From Paraburkholderia tuberum STM678 (GTDB taxonomy: Bacteria > Pseudomonadota > Gammaproteobacteria > Burkholderiales > Burkholderiaceae), in NCBI RefSeq assembly GCF_902833905.1, contig NZ_CADFGP010000065.1, positions 1 to 36,348 on the forward strand: a stretch of DNA of 36,348 nt. The letters run 5' to 3'. The translations under genes and the position numbers were made by a program. The stretch's first letter is position 1, and every line of letters starts with the position of its first letter. Under the pieces are notes generated by a model, which searched no databases, had not been told where the DNA came from, and saw nothing but the letters and a program-made list of their open reading frames with translations. This document shows, one piece after another, positions 17,563 to 25,501 of the stretch.

Positions 17563-18788
17563 GAGTCGCCATTGTCACGCACGTAGTGCGCCATAACGAC
17601 GGCCAGGGGCGCGTCAACCACGAGATCGCGCGCGCGGCGCTCGACGAGAACATCCGCGTGACGCTGGTCGCGTCGCACGTGGCGCCGGAGCTGCTCGCGC
17701 ATCCTAACGTGCGCTGGGCGCCGGTGAAGATCGGCCGCTGGTGGCCCACCAATCTGCTGCGCCAGCAGGTGTTCGCGGCGAAGAGCGCACTGTGGCTGCG
17801 CGCGCATCGCCGCGACTACGACGTGCTGCACGTGAACGGCTTCATCACCTGGATGCGCGCCGACGTCAATACCTCGCATTTCGTGCATAGCGGCTGGTTC
17901 GCGAGCAAGTACTACCCGTTCGGTCTCACGAAGGGCGTGTGGTCCGCGTACCAGTCGGTCTATACGCGCTGCAACGCGTTGCTCGAGCGCTGGGCGTACC
18001 GGCGCTCGAAGGTGATCACCGCGGTGTCGCAGAAGGTCGCCGACGAAATCCGCGCGATCGGTCTCACGCCGCGCAACCGCGTGGACGTCATCTACAACGG
18101 CGTCGACACGCAGGGCTTCGCGGCGGCGAGCGGCGATCGCGCAAAGTTCCGGCTACCAGACGATGTGTTCCTGCTGCTGTTCGTCGGCGACCTGCGCACG
18201 CCGCGCAAGAATCTCGGCACCGTGCTCGCCGCGTTGAAGCATCTGCCCGAGCATGTGCAGATCGCGGTGGCCGGCTTTCTGCCGGGCAGCCCGTATCCGG
18301 ACGAGGCGAAGGCGCTCGGCATCGCGCATCGCGTGCATTTTCTCGGGCTCGTGAAGGAAATGCCGGTGCTGATGCATTCGGTCGACGCGTTCGTGTTCCC
18401 GTCGCGCTACGAAGCGATGAGTCTGTCGCTGCTCGAAGCGATGGCGGCGGGGCTGCCCGTCGTGACCGCGCGCACGGCCGGCGGCGCCGAGATCATCACG
18501 CCCGAGTGCGGCATCGTGCTGGACGATCCCGACGACCCGCAAGCGCTCGCTCGCGCGGTCGCGCAACTCGCCGGCGACGACAGCGCGCGCCACGCGATGG
18601 GCAAAGCCGCGAGCGAACTCGCGACCGGCTTCGGCTGGGCGCGCATGGCCGCGCAATACATCGCGCTGTACCGGCAGTTGGCGGGGCAGCAGGAAAACCG
18701 CCGTCGCAGCCAGACGGAAGCGACGGTCGTCGCGCAGAACGATGCGCTGACGCTGAACCATCTCGCCGGACAGAAGAGCGTGGAATGA
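17559..18788 (+). CDS. bceJ: Family 4 glycosyltransferase with a TTG start
   Basis: 409 residues, GT-B fold. The N-terminal domain begins RVAIVTHVVRHNDGQGR. The C-terminal domain has VIYNGVDTQGF, LLLFVGDLRTPRKN and the EX7E signature in RYEAMSLSLLEAMAAGLPVV, near residue 290. The start is a TTG at 17559: GGAGG sits seven bases upstream, the codon overlaps the bceI stop as TTGA, and the family's first beta strand begins immediately after it. No nearby ATG or GTG fits as well. The donor sugar cannot be told from sequence. Confidence 0.9.
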   Translation: MRVAIVTHVVRHNDGQGRVNHEIARAALDENIRVTLVASHVAPELLAHPNVRWAPVKIGRWWPTNLLRQQVFAAKSALWLRAHRRDYDVLHVNGFITWMRADVNTSHFVHSGWFASKYYPFGLTKGVWSAYQSVYTRCNALLERWAYRRSKVITAVSQKVADEIRAIGLTPRNRVDVIYNGVDTQGFAAASGDRAKFRLPDDVFLLLFVGDLRTPRKNLGTVLAALKHLPEHVQIAVAGFLPGSPYPDEAKALGIAHRVHFLGLVKEMPVLMHSVDAFVFPSRYEAMSLSLLEAMAAGLPVVTARTAGGAEIITPECGIVLDDPDDPQALARAVAQLAGDDSARHAMGKAASELATGFGWARMAAQYIALYRQLAGQQENRRRSQTEATVVAQNDALTLNHLAGQKSVE

Positions 18789-18858
18789 CCGCGCGAAGCG
18801 CGCCATCCACGTCTACACATAGCAACTCACCGCAAGCAACACACAGGGGCACACCATC

Positions 18859-20025
18859 ATGACGACTGGCTCAATCAAATCACTGCAGATCGGGATGCAC
18901 TGGTTTCCCGAACGCGCGGGCGGCCTCGACCGCATGTACTACTCGCTGGTCGGCGCGCTGCCGGGCGCGGGCGTCGCGGTGCGCGGCGTCGTCGCCGGCT
19001 CGCCGAAAGTCGCGGCCGATACCGGTGGCGCGATCAACGGCTTCGGCCCCGCCGCGCAATCGCTGCCGCTGCGGCTGATGGCGGCACGCCGCGCGCTACG
19101 CCACGAAATCCGCACGTCGCGGCCCGACGTGATTTCGTCGCACTTCGCGCTCTATACGTTTCCGGGGCTCGACGTGACGCGCGGCATTCCGCAGGTGTCG
19201 CATTTTCAGGGACCGTGGGCCGACGAGAGCCACGTCGAAGGCGCCGATTCGTTCGGCCAGCGCGCGAAGCGTTATCTGGAGCAGTCGGTATACGCGCGTT
19301 CGTCGCGGCTGATCGTCCTGTCCGACGCGTTCGGCAAGATTCTCACGACGCGCTACGGCATCTCGCCGGAGCGCGTGCGCGTGGTGCCGGGCTGCGTCGA
19401 TGTCGAGCAGTTCAATCTGCCGATCACGCAGGCCGAGGCGCGTCTGCGTCTGCAATTGCCGCAGGACCGACCGATCGTGCTGGCGGTGCGACGGCTGGTG
19501 CGGCGCATGGGTCTCGAAGATCTGATCGATGCGGTGAAGCTGCTCAAACGCAGCGCGCCCGACGTGCTGCTGCTGATCGCGGGCAAGGGTCGGCTCGAAG
19601 GTGAGCTAGAGGCGCGCATCGCCGACGCGGGGCTCGAACACAACGTGAAGCTGCTCGGCTTCGTGCCCGATCAGCATCTGGCGGCGCTGTATCGCGCGGC
19701 CAATCTCAGCGTCGTGCCGACCGTCGCGCTGGAAGGCTTCGGGCTCATCACGGTCGAATCGCTTGCGTCGGGCACGCCGGTGCTGGTGACGCCGGTCGGC
19801 GGATTGCCCGAGGCGGTGGCGGGATTGTCGCCCGATCTGGTGTTGCCGGAGACCGGCGCAGCTGCGATCGCCGCGGGTCTCGCCGGCGCGCTGAACGGTA
19901 CGCTGAAGTTGCCCGATGCGGATGCATGCCGCCGCTATGCGCGCGAACGCTTCGATAACGCGGTGATCGCGAAGCGGGTCGCGGCGGTGTATGCCGAAGC
20001 GATTGCGGGGAGCGTGCTGCATTGA
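18859..20025 (+). CDS. bceK: Family 4 glycosyltransferase
   Basis: 388 residues, GT-B fold. QIGMHWFPERAGGLDRMYYSL gives the glycine-rich N-terminal loop, HFQGPWADES follows, and the second domain has VVPGCVDVEQF, VLAVRRLVRRMGLEDLIDA and the EX7E motif EGFGLITVESLASGTPVL (about 293-310). It is the last gene of the bceB-K run, 70 bases after bceJ, with AGGGG before ATG 18859. The downstream gap of 330 bases marks the end of this transcription unit. Confidence 0.9.
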   Translation: MTTGSIKSLQIGMHWFPERAGGLDRMYYSLVGALPGAGVAVRGVVAGSPKVAADTGGAINGFGPAAQSLPLRLMAARRALRHEIRTSRPDVISSHFALYTFPGLDVTRGIPQVSHFQGPWADESHVEGADSFGQRAKRYLEQSVYARSSRLIVLSDAFGKILTTRYGISPERVRVVPGCVDVEQFNLPITQAEARLRLQLPQDRPIVLAVRRLVRRMGLEDLIDAVKLLKRSAPDVLLLIAGKGRLEGELEARIADAGLEHNVKLLGFVPDQHLAALYRAANLSVVPTVALEGFGLITVESLASGTPVLVTPVGGLPEAVAGLSPDLVLPETGAAAIAAGLAGALNGTLKLPDADACRRYARERFDNAVIAKRVAAVYAEAIAGSVLH

Positions 20026-20355
20026 AGCGCAGCGGCGGCGGTTCAATCGAATGAAAAAAGGGGCGAGGCTCGGATCGCTGCGTTCGGGCCTCGCGTTCAT
20101 GTCGCCGCAAGACCGGCAAAAAAAATAGGCTGCAAATAACGGCACTTTTCTGTTGAACTTGAGCCCGGATCAGCCCTTGGCCGCGATTTTCCGACCTTAT
20201 TTTTCAAATCCCTGAAACGTGGCGCCCGGCGTCGACTTCGTCACGTTTACGTCACACATCCGCGACGATAATCCCCGCGCCCGAAAGTACAAAAACACAC
20301 GGGCGTCCCGCCAGAAAGCGGGGACCTTGTATTTTCAGATCTCGGGGATTTTCAG
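20026..20355. promoter_or_regulatory. Gap between bceK and the chemosensory genes
   Basis: 330 bases with no coding frame. GCGAGGC/GCCTCGC (20063-20069 and 20088-20094) forms a hairpin with an A-run to its left, so its T-tract is on the minus strand; on the plus strand the T-run is missing. Further right, TTTACG (20246-20251) and GATAAT (20267-20272), 15 bases apart, are a weak promoter candidate for the kinase gene. GGGGA at 20344-20348 is its ribosome site. Confidence 0.4.
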
Positions 20356-22734
20356 ATGACCATCCGCCACCGCATCACGCTTCTCGTCATTCTGATGCTT
20401 GTCGCGCTATCCGCCATTGGCGGATACGCCGTGCTTCAGACCCGCAACAGCGCGGCCAACGTCAGGCAGGTCACCCAGGGCGTCGTGCCGAGCGCGCTCG
20501 CGTCGGCAGACCTCGTATCGCAGGTCAAGGACGTGCAGCTCGCGATGATGACGCTCGTCTATGCGCCTGACGCGAACATGGTCTCGCAGGCTCAAGACCT
20601 GCTGAAGAGCAAGGAAGCGTCGTTGCAGGCGGCGCTCGACGTGCAGGCGAAGGCCGCGCAAGGTCAGGCCCAAACCGGGCTCGTGAGCCAGGCGCGCGAC
20701 AGCCTCGCGAATTATTTCAACGCGGTCAACGACACCGCGAAGATGAAGGCCGACGGCAAGAACGAACTGGCGCAAGCCTATCTGTTCGCGAACGTCGCGC
20801 AATACCGCGATGAACTCGAAGGCATCGTCGAGACGCTGCGGATCGAAAAGAACCGCCAGAAAGATGCCGCGATCGACGAACTGAACAGCGCGCTCGCCAC
20901 CACGACGACGGCGATCGGCGCCGCGACCGGCGCGGCCATCGTCGTGCTGTTGCTGATCAGCGCGCTGCTGTATCGCCAGATCACCCGCCCGCTGAGCCGC
21001 ATGCAGGTGGAGATGAGCGAGATCGCGGCGAGCCAGGACTTCACGCGCCGCGTGCCGGTCGGACGCATGGACGAGATCGGTCATTCGATCGTCGCGTTCA
21101 ACGGCATGATCGAGAAGATCCAGCAAAGCTCGCTGCAACTGAAGCAGAAGACCGCCGATATCCAGGCGATGCTGCAAAACATGCAGCAGGGGATTCTGAC
21201 GGTGGTCGAAGGCGTGGTCGTGCATCCGGAGTACTCCGCCTATCTCGAGGCCATCTTCGAGACGCGCGAGATTGCGGGCCGTCCGTTGCTCGATCTCGTG
21301 TTCGGCGGCACCGAGATCAACAGCGATGCGCTCTCGCAGATCGAAGCGGCGCTGCAGGCATGCATCGGTGAAGACAGCATGAACTTCGAGTTCAATCAGC
21401 ACCTGCTCGTCAACGAGATCGCCAAGCCGATGGCCGATGGCCGCGTGAAGACGCTCGATCTGAGCTGGTCGGCGATCACCGACGAACACGACGTCGTGCT
21501 GCGTTTGATGCTGTGCGTGCGCGACGTGACCGAACTGCGCGCGCTCGCCGCCGAGGCCGGCGAACAGAAGCGCCGGCTGGAAATGATCGGCGAGATTCTC
21601 GCGGTGAGTCAGGAGAAGTTCCATCACTTCGTCGAAAGCGCGACGGGCTTCATCAGCGAGAACGAACGGATCATCCGTCAGCATCACGAGCCGAGTCACG
21701 AAGCCGTCGCCGAGCTGTTCCGCAACATGCACACCGTCAAGGGCAATGCGCGCACGTACAGCCTTCAGCATCTGACCGGCATCGTCCACGAAACCGAACA
21801 GCGCTACGACGCATTGCGCCGCGCTGACAGCAGCGAAGCGTGGGACCAGCAGCTTCTGATCGAGGATCTGCAGCGCGTGAAGGCCGCGCTCGAAACCTAC
21901 GCGACGATCAACGAAGTGAGCCTCGGCCGCAAGGGGCCGGGCCAGAGCGGCGCGGTGGATCGCTACCTGATGGTCGATCGCGAGTCGATCCAGAAGCAGC
22001 TGGATCTGCTCGAAAGCGCCGATCCGGCCGACCGGGACGCGCTCGTGGCGATGCGCGAATCGTTGCAGCGCGAACTGCGTCTGTTGGGCACCGAATCGAT
22101 CTACGAAGCGCTCGCGGGCGTGCTCGACTCGCTGCCGTCTCTGGCGGCCGAACTCGGCAAGGAGGCGCCGGCCGTCAGCATCGACAACAACGGCTACCGC
22201 GTGCGCAGCGAGGTCAGCCATACGCTGCGCAATGTGTTCACGCACCTGCTGCGCAACTCGGTCGACCACGGCATCGAGCCTGCCGCCGAGCGTGTCGCGA
22301 ACGGCAAGGACCCGGCCGGCGTCATCGAACTGGAAGTGGGCATCGACCATCACGCGCTGCAGATCACCGTCAGCGACGACGGCCGCGGTCTCGCGCTCGC
22401 GAAAATCCGTGGGGCCGCGATCGAACGCGGCTGGATCGACGCCGATGCCGCGCTCAGCGACGAAGCGATTGCCGAGATGATTTTCCGTTCCGGCTTCTCG
22501 ACCGCGCAGACCGTCAGCGAGATTTCGGGCCGCGGCGTCGGCATGGATGCCGTGCGCGATTTCGTGCGGCGCGAGCATGGCCGCATCGAATTGCGTTTCA
22601 CCGACGATCGTCGCGGCGCGGACTATCGCCGCTTTCAGACCGTCGTGTCGTTCCCCGAGGACTGGGCGGTGGACAGTCTCGACGCGTCCGCCGATGCAGC
22701 GCGCGAGCGTGACGCGGATGCGGTAGCAGGCTGA
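20356..22734 (+). CDS. Transmembrane CheA-like sensor kinase (sensor-HAMP-PAS-Hpt-HATPase)
   Basis: 792 residues. Membrane helices lie at about 7-26 and 187-206, bracketing a helical periplasmic sensor of the four-helix-bundle type. A HAMP domain (about 207-258) contains RPLSRMQVEMSEIA and DEIGHSIVAFN. A PAS-like region spans about 270-395. A CheA-type Hpt domain (about 425-495) has the phosphorylatable H459 in MHTVKGNAR. The ATPase domain has the N-box LLRNSVDHG, G1 DDGRG (674-678) and G2 GRGVGM (725-730). The protein ends soon after the ATPase domain, so the CheW-like P5 coupling domain of ordinary CheA is missing. It appears to be a CheA that carries its own sensor. First gene of a five-gene unit; its target is presumably the CheY-like protein at 25091-25456. 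Confidence 0.9.
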   Translation: MTIRHRITLLVILMLVALSAIGGYAVLQTRNSAANVRQVTQGVVPSALASADLVSQVKDVQLAMMTLVYAPDANMVSQAQDLLKSKEASLQAALDVQAKAAQGQAQTGLVSQARDSLANYFNAVNDTAKMKADGKNELAQAYLFANVAQYRDELEGIVETLRIEKNRQKDAAIDELNSALATTTTAIGAATGAAIVVLLLISALLYRQITRPLSRMQVEMSEIAASQDFTRRVPVGRMDEIGHSIVAFNGMIEKIQQSSLQLKQKTADIQAMLQNMQQGILTVVEGVVVHPEYSAYLEAIFETREIAGRPLLDLVFGGTEINSDALSQIEAALQACIGEDSMNFEFNQHLLVNEIAKPMADGRVKTLDLSWSAITDEHDVVLRLMLCVRDVTELRALAAEAGEQKRRLEMIGEILAVSQEKFHHFVESATGFISENERIIRQHHEPSHEAVAELFRNMHTVKGNARTYSLQHLTGIVHETEQRYDALRRADSSEAWDQQLLIEDLQRVKAALETYATINEVSLGRKGPGQSGAVDRYLMVDRESIQKQLDLLESADPADRDALVAMRESLQRELRLLGTESIYEALAGVLDSLPSLAAELGKEAPAVSIDNNGYRVRSEVSHTLRNVFTHLLRNSVDHGIEPAAERVANGKDPAGVIELEVGIDHHALQITVSDDGRGLALAKIRGAAIERGWIDADAALSDEAIAEMIFRSGFSTAQTVSEISGRGVGMDAVRDFVRREHGRIELRFTDDRRGADYRRFQTVVSFPEDWAVDSLDASADAARERDADAVAG

Positions 22735-22771
22735 CGGCCTGATGAATTGATCGAAGCGATGGGAGCAGGTT

Positions 22772-23503
22772 GTGCTTGAAAGTTATCTTTTGGCCGCAGG
22801 CGTTGGCGGTATTCTCTGCGCACTCGCGACGGGAATTTTTTATCGTCGGAAGCTTCACGCGGGTGCGCAGGCGCAGCGTGTCGACGCGCTCGCGCGGCAG
22901 GCCCTCGAGCAGCAACTCGACGCGGCGGTCCGGCTCGGCGAGCAGGCCGACAGCGAGCGCGCCGCACTGGAGTCGATGCTCGCCGATCTGCGCGCGCAAG
23001 CCGGGCAGTGCGCGCACGATCGCGAAGCGTTGCAGGCGTCGCTCGACGCCGCGAGTTCGCGAAGCGACGAATGGCTGCAGCATGCGACGCGGATCGCGCA
23101 CGAGGCGGGCCGTCTGAAGACGCTGACCATCACGTTCGAGCGTTGGCACGAGCAGATGATTTCGCTGATGTCGCAGAACCGCGACATGCACAAGAAGAAC
23201 CAGGAGCTGTCGGCGATCGTGCAGCACGTGCTGATCGTTTCGCTGAATGCGTCGATCGAAGCGGCGCGCGCCGGCACCGCGGGTCGCGGCTTTTCGATCG
23301 TCGCGGGCGAAGTGCGCTCGCTGGCGTCGCGCTCGCAGGAGTTGTCGAAGAGCTATCGCGAGAGCCTGCATCGCAACGACTTGACGACGGCGGCGACGTT
23401 CCAGGACATCCAGGCCGGCGGCAAGATGATCACGGCGTCGCTCGGCGGCGTCGAAGTGCTGGCGACCCAGTTCCAATCCCGGCTCGAGCAGGCCGCAGCG
23501 TGA
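22772..23503 (+). CDS. Minimal methyl-accepting chemotaxis protein signalling protein
   Basis: 243 residues with one N-terminal membrane helix (about 5-24), a charged coiled coil (30-100), and the MCP hairpin tip at about 140-195: LNASIEAARAGTAGRGFSIVAGEVRSLASRS. Residues N159, E163 and R166 match the conserved tip residues N381, E385 and R388 of Tsr, but the FQTN segment before them is replaced by QHVL. There is no ligand-binding domain, no HAMP, and little coiled coil for methylation helices. The start is GTG 22772 with GGGAG upstream. It overlaps the next gene by four bases (GTGA). It probably couples to the adjacent kinase; whether it binds it without CheW is unknown. Confidence 0.85.
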   Translation: MLESYLLAAGVGGILCALATGIFYRRKLHAGAQAQRVDALARQALEQQLDAAVRLGEQADSERAALESMLADLRAQAGQCAHDREALQASLDAASSRSDEWLQHATRIAHEAGRLKTLTITFERWHEQMISLMSQNRDMHKKNQELSAIVQHVLIVSLNASIEAARAGTAGRGFSIVAGEVRSLASRSQELSKSYRESLHRNDLTTAATFQDIQAGGKMITASLGGVEVLATQFQSRLEQAAA

Positions 23504-24039
23504 TTACCGATCAGGCGAAGCAAAGCATCGCGGACATCTTCTGTCACGCGGCGCGCGCGAGATTGCCCGCGACGCCGGGCGATTCGTGCGAGATCACGGC
23601 GGTGCCGAGGTGGGATCGCGATCATCCGGCCGGACCTTGCGCGATGGCGTTGACGATCTCGTCGATCGGCTTTCGTCTGCTGTTCGTGCTGCATTTCGGC
23701 AAGGACGACGCGACGCACGCCTACTACGCCAGCGGCGACACGACGCGTTCGCTGTCGGAAACGCTGATGGAACTCGGCAACCTGTGCTGCGGCTACATGA
23801 ACCAGCAACTGGTCAATCATTTTCCCGATCTTGGCATGTCGACGCCGTATGAATTGAACAGCGCCTGTGTCGAGTATCTGGACGAGTTGCGGCCCGATCA
23901 CGTGTGGGCGTACGAGCTGACGATCGGCGGTGCGGCCCGGCTGGGTGTCACGTTATGTCTATGCGCGCAGGCGCCCCTCGATTTCAAGGCTGAACTCGCC
24001 ACGGCCGACGAGGCCGAAGGCGAACTCGAACTTTTCTAG
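23500..24039 (+). CDS. CheX-like chemotaxis phosphatase
   Basis: 179 residues. The motif ELGNLCCG (91-98) fits the ExxN phosphatase signature of the CheC/CheX/FliY family, in which the acidic and asparagine residues position water to remove phosphate from CheY-P. ALTISSIGFRLLFVLHF and VWAYELTIGGAARLGVTLCL give the mixed beta strands of the fold. The start is GTG 23500, coupled to the stop of the preceding receptor gene; longer upstream readings of this frame run through that gene and are not credible. The C-terminal EGELELF resembles the ESGELDLF end of the next protein, which suggests a shared tail function or recent duplication. Confidence 0.75.
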   Translation: MITDQAKQSIADIFCHAARARLPATPGDSCEITAVPRWDRDHPAGPCAMALTISSIGFRLLFVLHFGKDDATHAYYASGDTTRSLSETLMELGNLCCGYMNQQLVNHFPDLGMSTPYELNSACVEYLDELRPDHVWAYELTIGGAARLGVTLCLCAQAPLDFKAELATADEAEGELELF

Positions 24040-24072
24040 CCCCTCAACACTGCATTCGCAAACTGAAACACG

Positions 24073-25059
24073 ATGAATACCAGCAAGCCCGTCAGCAAGG
24101 TGCTCGTGCTCGACGACTGTCCGGCACACGCGCAAGCGCTGAAGCTCTTTTTCGACGAACACAACCTGATCGCACTGAAGGTGCGCGACAGCAACCGCCT
24201 CGGCTCGGTACTGGCCACCAATATCGATCTCGGCGGCGTTCTGCTGGCGGATAACTACGGCGGATCGGTCGAGCAGGCGGCGACGAGCGCCGCGCGCATC
24301 AATGCCTTGCGCCCCGAACTGCCGGTGATCCTGCGTTCGAGCGGCCACGCGCCGCTCGAACGGCTTCCGAAGCCGTTGACGAACGCGGCATGCGCGCATT
24401 TCAATGCCGCCGATCTGACGGCGCTGCGTGAAGCCGTCGATCGATACATCTTCAGCCTCGACTTCCCGAACGCGCTCGTGCGCGGTATCGCGGAGATCAC
24501 GCAAGCGCGGCTCGCCACTTTGTTCGACGGCGTCACGGTGCAACGCGACACGCCCAGTATCGTGCGCGATCGAATCATCTTCGGCGAGGTCTTCAGCCTG
24601 ATTCCGCTCGAAGGCAACTGGTGTCGCGGCTATATGTTGATGCAGGCCGAAGAGGAGCCGCTGCTCGGCATGATCGATCGCGATCGCGCGGCACGCGAGC
24701 CCGGCATGGGCGCGGGGCAACCGGGCTTTCGCGATCTGAACGACGTGCTCGGCGAATTGACCAATCTGATCTGGGGGGCATTCAAGGACCGCTTCCTCGG
24801 TCAGCAGAACGCTCGCGATGCAAGTCAGGTGCAGGTGCAGGTGCCACTGCTGGTCAATCACAAGCATCGCTACATCTCGTTCGGCTCGGACAATCCGCAG
24901 TTGCGGTTTCAATATCGATTGAGCGACGCCGCGAGCGGACAGTCGGTATCGATCGACCAGCGCTTCGTTTTCAACCTGAGCTGGTCACCCGAAGATTTTT
25001 CTGAAAACGCGGTGGATGTCGACGATCTCGTCGAGTCCGGCGAACTCGATCTGTTTTGA
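24073..25059 (+). CDS. Receiver-like domain fused to a CheX-like phosphatase domain
   Basis: 328 residues. Residues 8-126 read as a receiver: VLVLDDCP gives the acidic pair D14/D15, LLADNYG gives D60 at the phosphoacceptor site, and ILRSSG supplies S89/S90. The invariant lysine is not found where expected (AACAHFNAAD), so phosphorylation may be weak or absent. Residues 135-305 repeat the CheX-like pattern, with GELTNLIWG (ExxN at E228/N231) after a GFRDLNDVL helix. The C-terminus ESGELDLF resembles that of the preceding protein. The fusion could be a phosphate sink and phosphatase in one chain. It starts 33 bases after the CheX-like gene, on the same strand. Confidence 0.75.
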   Translation: MNTSKPVSKVLVLDDCPAHAQALKLFFDEHNLIALKVRDSNRLGSVLATNIDLGGVLLADNYGGSVEQAATSAARINALRPELPVILRSSGHAPLERLPKPLTNAACAHFNAADLTALREAVDRYIFSLDFPNALVRGIAEITQARLATLFDGVTVQRDTPSIVRDRIIFGEVFSLIPLEGNWCRGYMLMQAEEEPLLGMIDRDRAAREPGMGAGQPGFRDLNDVLGELTNLIWGAFKDRFLGQQNARDASQVQVQVPLLVNHKHRYISFGSDNPQLRFQYRLSDAASGQSVSIDQRFVFNLSWSPEDFSENAVDVDDLVESGELDLF

Positions 25060-25090
25060 TACGACGCGTCGGTGACGCAAGGGAATGGTT

Positions 25091-25456
25091 ATGGCAAAGA
25101 TTCTGGTGGTGGACGATTCGAGCACGGTACGCGATGAAGTCGCGGGTTTTCTGGCGAAAAACGGTCTCGACGTCGCGACGGCCATCGACGGCAAGGATGG
25201 CCTTGCGAAGCTGAAAACGGATTCGAATATCCGCCTGATCGTCAGCGACGTGAACATGCCGAACATGGACGGCCTGACGATGGTCGAAAAAATCCGCGGC
25301 GAACTCGCGAACAAGACCGTCAACGTGATCATGCTGACGACCGAAAGCAGCCCCGCGATGAAGGAGCGCGGCAAGGCCGCCGGCGTGAAGGGCTGGATCG
25401 TCAAGCCGTTCAAGGGCGATGCGGTGCTGGAGACGTTCCGGAAACTGGCGGGTTGA
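25091..25456 (+). CDS. CheY-like single-domain response regulator
   Basis: 121 residues, a complete receiver: D8/D9, phosphoacceptor D53 in VSDVNMPNMDG, T83/T84 in MLTTESS, and K105 in WIVKPF. W102 sits where E. coli CheY has the switch tyrosine. There is no output domain, so it works by protein binding, like chemotaxis CheY. ATG 25091 is preferred over the ATG at 25085 because AAGGGA is then at a proper distance. It is the last of the five chemosensory-like genes and converges on the dehydratase gene, with a strong hairpin between them. Confidence 0.93.
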   Translation: MAKILVVDDSSTVRDEVAGFLAKNGLDVATAIDGKDGLAKLKTDSNIRLIVSDVNMPNMDGLTMVEKIRGELANKTVNVIMLTTESSPAMKERGKAAGVKGWIVKPFKGDAVLETFRKLAG

Positions 25457-25463
25457 CGGGGCA

Positions 25464-25491
25464 GTGTGCGGCGGCGAGCGCCGCCGCACAC
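25464..25491. terminator. Perfect 12-bp hairpin between convergent genes
   Basis: GTGTGCGGCGGC (25464-25475), loop GAGC, GCCGCCGCACAC (25480-25491). It sits seven bases past the CheY stop and ten bases past the stop of the leftward dehydratase gene. There is no T-tract on either side, so it may act as a shared bidirectional 3' hairpin. Confidence 0.6.
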
Positions 25492-25501
25492 GGATGCCGG
25501 G

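Noticed and set aside
20063..20094. Rightward terminator of the bceB-K operon
   Set aside because: The hairpin is real but the T-tract lies on the minus-strand side, so it is not a normal terminator for bceK; it is recorded only inside the intergenic entry.
20407..22578. A 723-codon minus-strand frame opposite the CheA-like gene
   Set aside because: Composition and position mirror the sense gene, and no family motif is seen.
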